From: Gammaproteobacteria bacterium
Lineage (GTDB): Bacteria; Pseudomonadota; Gammaproteobacteria; Steroidobacterales; Steroidobacteraceae
Length of the DNA: 43,997 nucleotides
Direction of reading: 5' to 3'
Assembly: GCA_028293725.1 (NCBI GenBank)
Contig: JAQGOE010000212.1
Span: 1 to 43,997 of the forward strand
A program made the position numbers and the translations under genes. The notes beneath the pieces are model-generated. The model was not told where the DNA came from. It did not search any database and saw only the letters and a list, made by a program, of their open reading frames with translations. Numbering within the stretch: the stretch's first letter is position 1; each line of letters opens with the position of its first letter. Shown here piece after piece: positions 25,173 through 33,451 of the stretch.

Positions 25173-25574
25173 TCAAATCGCGATGACTTTGACGATCCCC
25201 CTTAACGCCTGAAAATCCTCAGGATTGCGCGTGTACAGAGGCAGATTGTTCGCGGCGGCGGTGGAAGCGATCAGCAAATCGGCAAAGCGCGAACGACTAG
25301 ATTGCCCAGCAGCTCGAGCTGCCGCGAACATGCGGCCGTACGCCCTCGCCCCCTCATCATCGAACGGTATTGGATCCCACGTCGCCGTGGCCCATTGCAG
25401 CCGGTCCTGGCGTCGGGCTCGTTCGTCACTCTTGTCCGTCGCATGGGGACCGGCAGCCAACTCCGCCAGTGTGACCGCAGATATCGCAGACTCATCGGGA
25501 AGTAACTTCGGATCGATCACGTCGTGATCGATTACCACTGAGGTGTCGAGCAAACCTTTGGTCGGCTCAGTCAT
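25173..25574 (-). CDS. PIN-domain toxin (VapC-like)
   Basis: 133 residues. The PIN nuclease acidic residues are in place: Asp10 in GLLDTSVVI, Glu38 in TLAELAAG, Asp98 in RFADLLIASTA and a last acidic pair in YTRNPEDFQAL. VapC toxins are Mg2+-dependent ribonucleases that cut tRNA or rRNA and are held inactive by the partner. The start overlaps the end of the antitoxin gene by 8 bases, the classic coupled order antitoxin-toxin. It lies between the two tRNA-Pro repeats and is intact while its neighbours are not, as expected if the module stabilises the island. Confidence 0.9.
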   Translation of the reverse strand: MTEPTKGLLDTSVVIDHDVIDPKLLPDESAISAVTLAELAAGPHATDKSDERARRQDRLQWATATWDPIPFDDEGARAYGRMFAAARAAGQSSRSRFADLLIASTAAANNLPLYTRNPEDFQALRGIVKVIAI

Positions 25575-25815
25575 CGATGCTTTGGTCGATCACAGAGTCG
25601 AGATCGGCGCGAAATTGGCGGGCATCCACTCGGGGGGCGTGCGCGCCCGCGTCAGCGATCACCCCTCGCGGTACAAACCGACGGGGCCGAATAGGCCGTA
25701 ACTCCGCCACTGGCGTTCCGTTGCGGGTCAATACGAAGGTCCGCCCCGCCTCGACCTCCCGGAGGACCGCTGCAGACTGATTGCGGAGTTCTCGTTGTGT
25801 GATCACGCGATTCAT
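25567..25815 (-). CDS. Phd/YefM-type antitoxin
   Basis: 82 residues from ATG 25815; an extension to 25842 is cysteine-rich and unlikely. The N-terminus NRVITQRELRNQSAAVLREV and the following GRTFVLTRNGTPVAELRPI are the DNA-binding Phd/YefM fold. The C-terminal part (ARQFRADLDSVIDQSIDD) is the segment that would wrap the PIN toxin. It represses its own operon and neutralises the toxin encoded immediately downstream. The divergence in the arginine-rich middle (PRRFVPRGVI) is normal for this family. Confidence 0.88.
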   Translation of the reverse strand: MNRVITQRELRNQSAAVLREVEAGRTFVLTRNGTPVAELRPIRPRRFVPRGVIADAGAHAPRVDARQFRADLDSVIDQSIDD

Positions 25816-25920
25816 GGCGGGATCGTAGCACTTGTCGCACATCGTAGCAACAATGGACTGAGAGCTTCTCCCTGCCCTTCCTGATCCGAGGCCACCACCC
25901 CCTCACGAACAGCAATGAAT

Positions 25921-25940
25921 CTGCGGCAAATCTGTGGCAA
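25921..25940 (+). repeat. Short direct repeat inside the right island end
   Basis: CTGCGGCAAATCTGTGGCAA, partner of 24589-24608 (18/20 identical). It lies 102 bases before the right att copy. Confidence 0.55.
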
Positions 25941-26042
25941 CACCTCAAATTTCAGGCCAGCTTTACCTGGGTCCTCTTGCCCCACCTACGCGCTAAGCTA
26001 TTGTTTAAACTGGTTTTTCAATCACGTGAAGAGCTACCGGTC

Positions 26043-26091
26043 CGCGTTCGGGACGTAGGTGTCGCAGGTTCAAATCCTCTCACCCCGACCA
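26043..26091 (+). repeat. tRNA-Pro 3' fragment, right att copy
   Basis: Identical to 24497-24545 except for one base in the T-stem (CCTCT for CCTGT), which would break one tRNA pair. Same orientation, 1.5 kb apart. The 5' tRNA half is also missing here. Together the copies delimit a small integrated unit of about 1.6 kb. Confidence 0.85.
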
Positions 26092-26477
26092 GAGGTTACT
26101 GCACCCCGGATCAACTCCCCGGGGCGCAGCTCGTAACTCGCCCATAGGCTCCCCGCGTCGCCTAGCTCAAGGCGTATATCGCCGAGCGTCCCCCGCAGCA
26201 GTTCACGCGCCTTAGCGGACTCGACGCGGTTCCCATCGAGCGGAAGCGTGATCTGGCGACGGAAGCGCTCAGCAGCATCGGGGAGCTTCGCGAAGATTCG
26301 CACGTCACCCCCCGTCGCCGCAGTTCGCAGCAGCTCAGCAAGCTTGCCCCTCGCCTTCTCGACTGCTGCCTCGATCTCATCAGGAGCCATGTCCTCCATG
26401 CGCGACATAACACAAGAGACGCGTTGGCGCGCATTCGCGCCGCCCGTTCTACTCACTGGAATGACGGCTCGTCCCAT
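26070..26477 (-). pseudogene. C-terminal fragment of a site-specific recombinase
   Basis: The minus-strand frame contains EDMAPDEIEAAVEKARGKLA, LLRTAATGGDVRIFAKLPDA, AERFRRQITLPLDGN, AKARELLRGTLGDIRLEL and LWASYELRPGELIRGA. This coiled-coil/beta pattern is the tail of recombinase-family (large serine-type) proteins. The catalytic and zinc domains are missing upstream. The last residues SGRGERI and the stop codon come from the tRNA-derived repeat, so the natural end was replaced at the att boundary. Upstream codons before about 26410 are doubtful. Confidence 0.55.
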
Positions 26478-26485
26478 CTACATCC

Positions 26486-26848
26486 TCAGTTGGGCGATTG
26501 CGCTTTAAGAGTCGCAGCCCGTCGCCTATGCCGTCGCGCGATAACCAAGAAGTTTGTCACCGTAAACAATGGTACGGCTAATATCCCACCGAGTAGAAGC
26601 GCCCAATCTGTATTGTCGTGTTGCAGCGTGTAGGTTAGCGCTGCCCCGATAATGCACAGCCAACCGCCCGCGATTGAAATCACCACGCGCCGATAAGACT
26701 TTTCCATCGCTCCCAGATCTTTTGCGGGGTTAGAGGGATTCGGCGTTAGGCCTGACAGAGCGATGGCTAGATGGGCTACGCGAGACCACAGCACAATTCC
26801 TCCTATAAAACCGGCTAATGGCAACAGCATCTGCAGAGGATTGTCCAT
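26486..26848 (-). CDS. Small membrane protein of unknown function
   Basis: 120 residues with three hydrophobic helices: MLLPLAGFIGGIVLWSRVAH, VVISIAGGWLCIIGAALTYT and WALLLGGILAVPLFTVTNFL, and a basic tail RRHRRRAATLKAQ. No family is recognised. It lies between a recombinase fragment and an IS66 relic in the island debris; the frame is intact and protein-like but lacks a strong ribosome site, so expression is uncertain. Confidence 0.5.
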   Translation of the reverse strand: MDNPLQMLLPLAGFIGGIVLWSRVAHLAIALSGLTPNPSNPAKDLGAMEKSYRRVVISIAGGWLCIIGAALTYTLQHDNTDWALLLGGILAVPLFTVTNFLVIARRHRRRAATLKAQSPN

Positions 26849-26869
26849 GTGGTAGATGCTCTTGTGGCT

Positions 26870-27203
26870 TCAGGCGCCGAGTTTACGCGAAAGACGCTGG
26901 GCGACGAGGTTCCATGGCAACAGTTCGTCGAACTTTGTTGATTGGGTGATCCGCGATGCGTTCCAAAACGTACCGTAGGTAGTCTTCTGTGCTGAGGTCG
27001 TTCAGTTTGGCAGTGCCCCTCTCAGTATTATTGTCTATCTCCAAGCATCCATCATCGCGATAGCGCGTGGGCGCGATCCAGTTGGAGCGCGCGTAACGGC
27101 CGCGGATCTCGGCCTCAACGCCGCAGTGACTCCCTGAGTATCGCGACGATTGATCAGTCGCCAGCGAGTCGGCGCTGATCTTCTCCGGAATCCAGAGCCA
27201 CAT
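26870..27203 (-). mobile_element. IS66-family transposase relic
   Basis: The minus strand encodes ARSNWIAPTRYRDDGCLEID NN in part, then jumps to RGTAKLNDLSTEDYLRYVLE and RIADHPINKV. These are two blocks of the IS66 TnpC C-terminus, and the segment normally between them (about 40 residues) is deleted. A further shift after NKV puts the true ending FDELLPWNLVAQRLSRKLGA and its stop (26872-26870) in the next frame. The catalytic core, helper genes and terminal repeats are absent. It is a dead remnant marking past insertion. Confidence 0.7.
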
Positions 27204-27577
27204 TCGAGTTCACCAAAGACCTCAAGGATTCGTGGATTCGCCGTGTTGTCATTCGCGCGAACGCTGTAGTCGTGATTCCTCCGAGGTCAGCACCCCAGTC
27301 GCCGTGTACTCAAGACGCTCGGTTGAGAGCGGATTGAAGTTCTTCAGCGTGAGGCCGACTATGGTAATGGACGTGGTGAGGAAGTCAGACAACGTCCCGT
27401 GAAATTGGCTACTACCGCATAGTGGCAAGGACGATTGTTAACCTATGTTATGAGGCCGGCTGTAGAGCGCCGCGGCCGAGGCCACTCTTGCGGGGCGTTC
27501 GACTCATCGAGGGGGGACACCTCGGAACGGCAATTGCTGCCGAAGTAAAACAGGTAGGGTTGAGTCCGGAGAGCGGA
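27204..27577. other. 374-bp stretch without a recognised gene
   Basis: A minus-strand frame of about 50 codons (LTLKNFNPLSTERLEYTATG) is protein-like but has no start and matches no family I know. The plus-strand frame from 27422 leads into the next gene but is arginine-rich and unsupported before ATG 27578. Probably decayed island sequence plus the promoter of the next operon. Confidence 0.4.
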
Positions 27578-28006
27578 ATGGCCACCAGAATTCCACAGCG
27601 CGCCACGCCCGAAGGCTTCGAGTCCGAGAACCGCGAAACACAAAGCGTGATAGGCCTGGTGCACCGGCTGACTCGCGAGTTGGCTACATTGTTTCGTCAG
27701 GAGCTGGCACTCGCCGCCAGCGAGGTGAGCCGGACACTCGGCAAGATTCTGGCTGCATCCGCAACCGCCGCAGCAGGCGGGGCGGTATTGTTCGCAGGCT
27801 TGCTGGTGTTGCTGGCTGCCGCCGTGCTCGGCTTGAGCCACATCATGGCTGACTGGTTGGCGGCGCTGCTGGTCGGGATCCTCGTGAGCGTTGTCGGAAT
27901 CGCGGCGTTGGTAGCGGGTACTCGCGCCCTGCCCGAAACGTTGCTGCCCAAGCGCTCCGCGCGTTCATTATCGAAAGACAAAGATGTCCTGACGAGGCAA
28001 CCATGA
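27578..28006 (+). CDS. Phage holin family (DUF1469-like) membrane protein, second copy
   Basis: 142 residues from ATG 27578, preceded by GGAGAG. The layout matches the protein at 6549-6983: an amphipathic helix (LVHRLTRELATLFRQELALA), two adjacent hydrophobic helices (GGAVLFAGLLVLLAAAVLGL and WLAALLVGILVSVVGIAALV) and a basic tail ending PKRSARSLSKDKDVLTRQP. Residues such as TGGAVLFA/AGGAVLFA and the WLAAL motif are shared between copies. It overlaps the next gene by four bases (ATGA), as its homologue does with the other DUF3618 gene. Confidence 0.87.
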   Translation: MATRIPQRATPEGFESENRETQSVIGLVHRLTRELATLFRQELALAASEVSRTLGKILAASATAAAGGAVLFAGLLVLLAAAVLGLSHIMADWLAALLVGILVSVVGIAALVAGTRALPETLLPKRSARSLSKDKDVLTRQP

Positions 28007-28740
28007 TGAGCACCACCGAGCAGAGCCCCACCAATCCTGCGGATCTCGAACGGCGGGCCGACGCGACGCGCGAAGAGGTCGACCGGACACTCGAGGCGAT
28101 CGAGAACCGCTTCTCCGTCAGACGCAAAATCGATGCTGCCTCTGCAGCGATTGGTGCAGCAGCCAATCGCGCTTCCAGGTGGGCCAGCCCGGAAATCACG
28201 ACGATGATTCGTCTCGACCACACCCACGTGCTGGCAGCATTTCGTCGCTATCGGAGTTACCTCTCAGGCGCGCGCAAGCGGGCGCTGGTCGCAAACGCGT
28301 GTCTCGGACTAGAGCTTCACGCGCAATTAGAGGAGGAGATTTTTTACCCTGCCCTGTTTGCGCAAGGGAGTGATACCGAAGACCTCGATAGAAGCTTCGA
28401 GGAACACGACCACATGCGCTCGTTGATCCAACGCCTACGCCAGATGTCACCCCAGGACGCAAATTACGATGGGGTATTCTGCGAATTGATTCGTACCGCG
28501 CTCCACCACGTCGCCGACGAGGAGACCACACTGCTGCCGTTGGCAGAGATCAGATTGAAGGACCAGCTTCGAGAGTTGGGGTGGAAGATGACCGTGCGGC
28601 GTTTCGAACTGTTGAAGCCCCATATGGGTGAAGCTGCGACGACCACCGTTATAACGTTTCCTGTGCTGACCGGCGCGGCAGTCGCTGGGCTGTGTATGGC
28701 AGCCTGGCTACTGTTCAAGGGGGCAACAAGGCGCGTGTGA
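28003..28740 (+). CDS. DUF3618-hemerythrin fusion, membrane anchored
   Basis: 245 residues. Residues 13-45 (DLERRADATREEVDRTLEAI) are a DUF3618 motif. Residues about 65-190 form a hemerythrin HHE domain with candidate diiron ligands His73 and His75 (LDHTH), His106 and Glu110 (LHAQLEEE), His135 and His137 (EEHDHM), His168-His169 and Glu173 (HHVADEE). A membrane helix near the end (PVLTGAAVAGLCMAAWLLF) would anchor it. Hemerythrin domains bind O2 or NO or sense iron and redox state; the family member and its ligand are not known. Fusion puts an oxygen/NO-binding domain onto a stress-envelope protein, and coupling to the upstream holin-like gene is by ATGA overlap. Confidence 0.85.
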   Translation: MMSTTEQSPTNPADLERRADATREEVDRTLEAIENRFSVRRKIDAASAAIGAAANRASRWASPEITTMIRLDHTHVLAAFRRYRSYLSGARKRALVANACLGLELHAQLEEEIFYPALFAQGSDTEDLDRSFEEHDHMRSLIQRLRQMSPQDANYDGVFCELIRTALHHVADEETTLLPLAEIRLKDQLRELGWKMTVRRFELLKPHMGEAATTTVITFPVLTGAAVAGLCMAAWLLFKGATRRV

Positions 28741-28913
28741 GAGGCTCGCGGAGCGCCCTCACCTCGCCCTGTCGATCGGTGTCGCGAGCTGACATAAGGA
28801 ATGGCGTTGAAGACTTTTTCAGGGATTGGGTGAAACCGCCGGTAACGTTCCGGACCTGAGTTTTCTGCTAGGCGGCCGTTAGGGAAACGAAGGACTCAGT
28901 CAGTCACTGCGTC

Positions 28914-28943
28914 TTGACTTGTATATTGCCAATGGTCTATATA
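28914..28943 (+). promoter_or_regulatory. Putative promoter of the arsR-type operon, leaderless
   Basis: TTGACT (28914-28919), 18 bases, then TATATA (28938-28943). A start site about 6-7 bases later coincides with ATG 28949, which has no Shine-Dalgarno, so the transcript is probably leaderless. Confidence 0.5.
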
Positions 28944-28956
28944 GACGCATGGCAAT
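28925..28956. promoter_or_regulatory. 32-bp palindromic operator over the arsR start
   Basis: The dyad has outer arms ATTGCCA/TGGCAAT and a perfect inner palindrome GTCTATATAGAC (28935-28946); the three bases between on each side do not pair fully. It covers the -10 region and start codon of the ArsR-type gene, ideal for autorepression. Confidence 0.7.
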
Positions 28957-29350
28957 TAACAACCCTGATGCCGAGCGACTGACCAGAACGTTCTCGGCAC
29001 TAACCGACCCAACGCGGCGCGCGATTCTAGCTCGACTCGCGGTGAGCGAGGCGACGGTATCGGAACTCGTGGCGCCGTTCGAGCTAACTCAACCGACGAT
29101 CTCAAAGCATCTCAAGGTGCTGGAGAATGCGGGCTTCATCGAACGCGGGCGCGACGCCCAGCGGCGACCGTGCCGGCTGGTTCCGGCCGCTCTAAAGGAT
29201 ATAGCCGACTGGGTAGAGCCGTTTCGCCGGCAATGGGAGGCCAGGTTCGAGAATCTGGATCGCCACCTCGCGACAATGAGCATGAGCAAGAAAGAGAGGC
29301 AGCATGTTGCTAAAAAGCCGAGCCGTCGCCGATACCGAGGTCGTGATTGA
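28949..29350 (+). CDS. ArsR-family regulator (SRPBCC-linked type)
   Basis: 133 residues from ATG 28949. The winged helix reads LTRTFSALTDPTRRAILARL, AVSEATVSELVAPFELTQPT and ISKHLKVLENAGFIERGRDA, followed by RRPCRLVPAALKDIADWVEP. The usual metal-binding cysteine pair of ArsR/SmtB (CVC box) is absent, which fits the subgroup that partners AHSA1/SRPBCC proteins. The start has no ribosome site and lies inside a 32-bp palindrome, suggesting a leaderless, self-repressed transcript. The downstream AHSA1 gene overlaps its 3' end by 47 bases, so both are made together. Confidence 0.9.
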   Translation: MAINNPDAERLTRTFSALTDPTRRAILARLAVSEATVSELVAPFELTQPTISKHLKVLENAGFIERGRDAQRRPCRLVPAALKDIADWVEPFRRQWEARFENLDRHLATMSMSKKERQHVAKKPSRRRYRGRD

Positions 29351-29777
29351 CCGGGACACACACGCGATCGTACTGACCCGTACTCTCGCTGCGCCGCGGG
29401 AAAAGGTGTTCGAGGCATGGACGCGGGCTGAGCATGTGAGGTGTTGGTGGGATCCTGCGGGCTACCCCCTGGCGGAATGCGAAATCGACTTGCGTGCCGG
29501 AGGAGCCTTCAGATTCGTTAACCGCCACTCATCCGGTACTCACGAATTCGCGGGTGTTTATCGGGAGATAACGCCACCGAAGCAGTTGATCTTTGAAGCG
29601 ATGGGTGCGATTGGGCGCGTTCTTTTCGAAGAGATGGATGGCAAGACCCTTATCACCGTGAAGATCGACTGCGGCTCGGCGGCTCGTCTCGAGCAGTACC
29701 TCAAGATGCGGGTCCATGACGGCACGGCTAAGACCCTGGACAATCTCGGCGCCTATGTGAACACGACACTGCAATAG
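29304..29777 (+). CDS. SRPBCC/AHSA1-domain protein
   Basis: 157 residues from ATG 29304. The helix-grip fold is recognisable: IVLTRTLAAPREKVFEAWTR, AEHVRCWWDPAGYPLAECEI, DLRAGGAFRFVNR, THEFAGVYREITPPKQLIFE and the C-terminal helix HDGTAKTLDNLGAYVN. Such proteins bind a small hydrophobic ligand or chaperone client; ArsR-AHSA1 pairs are very common and the ligand is usually unknown. The gene starts inside the end of the arsR-type gene (47-base overlap), and the MAPEG gene follows. Confidence 0.9.
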   Translation: MLLKSRAVADTEVVIDRDTHAIVLTRTLAAPREKVFEAWTRAEHVRCWWDPAGYPLAECEIDLRAGGAFRFVNRHSSGTHEFAGVYREITPPKQLIFEAMGAIGRVLFEEMDGKTLITVKIDCGSAARLEQYLKMRVHDGTAKTLDNLGAYVNTTLQ

Positions 29778-29832
29778 ACCCCAGGTGAACCAAGGCAAAT
29801 GCGTCAGAGTTGAATCATCGATCGGGATACAT

Positions 29833-30279
29833 ATGCAACAATCACTCGGGACTGCTGCGAATCCGACCTTCTTGGCCTACGGCCTCACTTGTGTTGTTCT
29901 AAGCCTCAATCTTGTTGGGGTCTGGGTGTTCAGCGGGGCGATCCGGGCGCGCGGCGGCGTGGCAATCAACCCGGAGGATGGTGCGCGCTACGGTGCTCGG
30001 GTGTCCGAGTCGGACCCGCCCGACGTTGCACGGTTCCTGCGCGCGCATCGCAACGCGGAAGCGACAATCTATCCGTTCCTGTTGCTGGGGCTCGTCTACG
30101 TTCTCGCGGGAGGTGGGGTTGGGGTTGCCGTTCCAATTTTTGCAACTTTCACTGTCGCCCGGATTGCTCATTCGATTGTCTATCTTAGAGGCATGCAACC
30201 GGGGCGAACCATTGCTTTTGCGACGTCGCTACTTGCGATCGTTGCGCTGATGGCGGCGATACTTCACGTTTTGCTCTAG
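29833..30279 (+). CDS. MAPEG-family membrane protein
   Basis: 148 residues from ATG 29833; an in-frame GTG at 29785 is an alternative. Four hydrophobic helices are visible: FLAYGLTCVVLSLNLVGVWV, YPFLLLGLVYVLAGGGVGV, ATFTVARIAHSIVYLRGM and TIAFATSLLAIVALMAAIL. The motif FLRAHRNAEATIYPFL with R-x-H-x-N-x-x-E is the MAPEG glutathione-binding signature. The superfamily includes membrane glutathione transferases and peroxidases. Following ArsR and AHSA1 it may form a small detoxification unit; it converges on the TPR gene, 60 bases downstream. Confidence 0.85.
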   Translation: MQQSLGTAANPTFLAYGLTCVVLSLNLVGVWVFSGAIRARGGVAINPEDGARYGARVSESDPPDVARFLRAHRNAEATIYPFLLLGLVYVLAGGGVGVAVPIFATFTVARIAHSIVYLRGMQPGRTIAFATSLLAIVALMAAILHVLL

Positions 30280-30339
30280 CCTGAGAGTCCACGGTTAGCG
30301 ACAGACCATCGGGATTCTTTGCGAGATATTGCTGGTGCT

Positions 30340-31845
30340 CTATGAACAGCATGCGGCCAGAGACTTGCGTTCCTCTTCCTTCAAATCGAGCTCGAGCGCG
30401 CGACGGTAGCGTTCCACTGCCTCGCGGTGTTTACCCACCGCGTCGAGCGCTCGACCCCAGTGGAGATACAACTGCGCCCAGTTCGGCGCATAACGCTGCG
30501 CGGCGTTATACTTTTCGATCGCCTCCCGATATTTGCCCTGTGCACCAAGCGCCTCTCCCCAATGCTCGAGAGGATCAGCCCAATGCGGACTATGCGCATT
30601 TGCCTGGCGAAACTTTTCGAGTGCTGCGGCATAGTTCGCGTGTCGAGCCAGAGCTTCACCCCAACTCTCGTATGAAGAGGGAATCGAGGGTGCGAGTGAG
30701 ACGGCCATGGCGTAATCTTTCTGCGCCTGCTCCCAGTTGCCACGGTGGTCGGAAATGTCGCCTTTAAACCGGTAACAGTCTACAAAGCGTCCGCCACGCG
30801 CAATGTGCTCATCTGCCTTGGCAGAGTCACCCATCATTTCCTCGGCAACAGCGGCGTAGCAGGCAGGCGCCGGCGTGGTGTCCCTAATTACCACGTCAGT
30901 CAATAGATCGCCGTCGTCGAGATGGCGGAACTCGGCGCGTGCATTGGAGTAAGCGCCCCGATCGAGCTCTATCACTCCGCGCATGAACGTCATCAATGTA
31001 GACAGATGCGGATCACTCTCCGCTCCCGGTGCGGTTTGCAGATCCAGCGTCGCGCCGCGCGGGTCGTGCATCTCCGCGAGGACGAAAGCGTCCAGCGCCA
31101 CTACTTCCTCGTCTGGACTGCCGCCATGACCCGCCGATGTCGCGATATCCCGCTGGTTTTCAAGGTGCGTGGACGTTAGATCCCAACGCAACTGGTCCAG
31201 TGTCGTCCACAGGCTGGTCGGCACTTTACTCGCGAACCACTTGCCTCGACCGGCGCGCCGCTCCATCTGGCGACCCGCGTCGGCCGCGGCTTCCTCTTGT
31301 CCAGACACGACCAGTGAGTTGATGACATTGTTGTATCCGATCCAGAAATCCGGATTGAGCTCAACCGCAAGACGGAATTTCTCCAGTCCCTCCTGAAATC
31401 GACCTTCAAACGACAGCGCGTTTCCCCATATGTTGAGAAGCAATGGCTTATCCGCCTCCAGCGCAGAGGAATATGCATTTCGGGCGACTGCAATCGCGTC
31501 CTCGCTGCGATGGTGACTCAGAAGGTAGTAACCGAACAGGACGGGCTCGGATTGACCATACGAGTACTCAGCGGCCCGCTTCAGGAGTGCGGGGAGAGCA
31601 TTCGGCTCACCGGCGAAAGTTTTACCAGCGAACTCCGAGCCGCGTACCGTTAGCGAGATGCCCTGTGCATCTCTCACCACACTGCCACCGACCGAAACAT
31701 CATGGCCCAGCCACTGCCTCAGATAGCGCTGAATTTCGCCGAGCGAAACATGCGTCTCCGGAATTTCCATGCGGACATCGCCGCTCCATGCGTCCGTTAT
31801 GCTGCGCTTGGCAACCGTGGAGCGCGTAGCGCCAGTGTCGTTCAT
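30340..31845 (-). CDS. Tetratricopeptide-repeat protein
   Basis: 501 residues from ATG 31845, with GGGAG 9 bases upstream; the open frame continues 144 codons further without coding character. The N-terminal 60 residues (RMEIPETHVSLGEIQRYLRQ) are not repeats. TPR units are seen around residues 130-200 (NIWGNALSFEGRFQEGLEKF) and in a regular array at about 350-495: GNWEQAQKDYAMAVSLAPSI, ANYAAALEKFRQANAHSPHW, GKYREAIEKYNAAQRYAPNW and GKHREAVERYRRALELDLKE. TPRs mediate protein contacts. No signal peptide or enzymatic domain is evident, and partners are unknown. The ending SLAACCS has two cysteines. Confidence 0.85.
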   Translation of the reverse strand: MNDTGATRSTVAKRSITDAWSGDVRMEIPETHVSLGEIQRYLRQWLGHDVSVGGSVVRDAQGISLTVRGSEFAGKTFAGEPNALPALLKRAAEYSYGQSEPVLFGYYLLSHHRSEDAIAVARNAYSSALEADKPLLLNIWGNALSFEGRFQEGLEKFRLAVELNPDFWIGYNNVINSLVVSGQEEAAADAGRQMERRAGRGKWFASKVPTSLWTTLDQLRWDLTSTHLENQRDIATSAGHGGSPDEEVVALDAFVLAEMHDPRGATLDLQTAPGAESDPHLSTLMTFMRGVIELDRGAYSNARAEFRHLDDGDLLTDVVIRDTTPAPACYAAVAEEMMGDSAKADEHIARGGRFVDCYRFKGDISDHRGNWEQAQKDYAMAVSLAPSIPSSYESWGEALARHANYAAALEKFRQANAHSPHWADPLEHWGEALGAQGKYREAIEKYNAAQRYAPNWAQLYLHWGRALDAVGKHREAVERYRRALELDLKEEERKSLAACCS

Positions 31846-32180
31846 GTGTTGTTCTCCCGGCTCAGATCTGCGCCGGTTGTTCCTGTTGCTATGTATTATG
31901 CCCCAAGTCTCGGCCCTGGAGTTGGAGGAGGAACTGCACTCTTTTTGAGAGGAGGCGTTGCACTTCAGGATTTCCGGCCCGAGGCGGTCGGGGAGCCAAG
32001 GGTAGACCAATTCGGAAGCTTTACTGCAGCGCTGCGAAAACGCGCTGAATGCGCCAGTATGAGTCATCAGATTGCCACCGCTGCTGAGCGAGCCCAGACG
32101 GGTTGTGTGTGTTAGATGGCGATCATCTACCAATGCTCTTGCAGGTAGGTTGCGGTAAGCGCTCGTTACAGACCAAGACC
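31846..32180. other. 335-bp intergenic region upstream of the TPR gene
   Basis: No gene is recognised. It should contain the TPR promoter (read leftwards) and the end of the MFS transcript coming from the right. I see no clear terminator hairpin. Confidence 0.4.
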
Positions 32181-33446
32181 TTAGTCTGGCATCAGCCCCT
32201 TCTCTACATAAACCGGTCGCATAGCCGCCGTAACCTTCGGCAACTCGAGCGCGAACCAGATCGAGCCGACGATGCAAGCCGCGCCGGTGAGACCTACGGC
32301 GGTAGGCGCTCCTATCTGGTCAGCTAGCGCGCTGGCCAGGAGGCTACCGATCGGCGCGGCGCCGAAGAATGCCATGGTGTAATAGCTCATTACACGGCCG
32401 CGCATGTCCTCCGGCGCCAGCGACTGGAGGATCGTATTGATGCCCGTCACACACTGCAGCAGGCCGAAGCCGACCAGAACCATCAGCAGGAGCGAGAGCC
32501 ACAACACATGAGACAAGCCGAACAGAATCAACGCAAGGCCGAGTACCGTGCCGGCGATCTGAACCATGCGTGTTAGTCCGACCACTGACTTGCGCAGCGC
32601 CAGGGACAGCGTCGAAATGAGCGCGCCGATTCCCGAAGCACTGGTCAACCAGCCGAGCGTGGTCGGTCCGCCGTGCAGCACCTGGCTTGCGAAGACGGGC
32701 AGCAGCACGGTATAGGAGTAACCCATCAGACCGATCACTACAAAAAACAGCAGCAGCGTGCGAATGGGAAGAAATGTACTGACGTAACTCCAACCTTGGC
32801 GCATTTCCTCGAGCATGCCGCGCGAGCCGCGACGGGGTTCCATGGGCTTCATGCGCATCAGCGCCAAGGATGCGATCACGGGCAGGAAGCTGATAGCGTC
32901 GATGAGGAAGCACCAGCCTTCGCCAGAAGCTGCGATCACCAGGCCGGCGATCGCCGGTCCAATCAGCCGGGCTGCATTGGCCATCGAAGACACGAGGGCG
33001 ACGCCGTTATCGACATCGTTGCGGTCATCGACCATCTGCGCGACGAAGGACATACGCGCCGGAGCCCCGAGCGCGGTAACCAACCCTCCAAAAATCGTGA
33101 GCGCGATGATCTCCCACAGTGTTATCACGTGCGTCAGAGTCGCCACGGCCAGGAAGAGCGACTGTAAGCCGCCGCTCGCCTGTGCAAACATCAACAACTT
33201 GCGTCGATCGAGACGCTCGACCCAGACACCGGCGAAGGGGCCCACCACGAACGAGGCGATCTGCCCCGCGAAGCTCACGACGCCGAGCAGCAGCGCCGAA
33301 TGAGTCAGCCGATAGACCAGCCACATCCGGGCCACCTGCGTCAGCCACGTGCCGATCACAGATACGCTCTGACCGAAGAAGAAGAGCCTGAAGTTAGGGT
33401 GTCGCAGCGCTCGCCAGGCATGCGACCATCCACCCGTTTCCGCCAT
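32181..33446 (-). CDS. MFS exporter (EntS/MFS_3 type)
   Basis: 421 residues. It begins with a soluble stretch WSHAWRALRHPNFRLFFFGQ, the hallmark of the MFS_3/DUF894 exporters related to enterobactin exporter EntS, and shows motif A-like FAGVWVERLDRRKLLMFAQA. Twelve hydrophobic helices follow, ending with GAACIVGSIWFALELPKV. Family members export siderophores or drugs. Its start is 5 bases after the stop of the tandem SnoaL-like gene, so the two are cotranscribed with the upstream MFS gene, all downstream of a FecI-FecR-receptor set. Export of a small metabolite is plausible. Confidence 0.88.
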   Translation of the reverse strand: MAETGGWSHAWRALRHPNFRLFFFGQSVSVIGTWLTQVARMWLVYRLTHSALLLGVVSFAGQIASFVVGPFAGVWVERLDRRKLLMFAQASGGLQSLFLAVATLTHVITLWEIIALTIFGGLVTALGAPARMSFVAQMVDDRNDVDNGVALVSSMANAARLIGPAIAGLVIAASGEGWCFLIDAISFLPVIASLALMRMKPMEPRRGSRGMLEEMRQGWSYVSTFLPIRTLLLFFVVIGLMGYSYTVLLPVFASQVLHGGPTTLGWLTSASGIGALISTLSLALRKSVVGLTRMVQIAGTVLGLALILFGLSHVLWLSLLLMVLVGFGLLQCVTGINTILQSLAPEDMRGRVMSYYTMAFFGAAPIGSLLASALADQIGAPTAVGLTGAACIVGSIWFALELPKVTAAMRPVYVEKGLMPD

Positions 33447-33451
33447 GAGAT

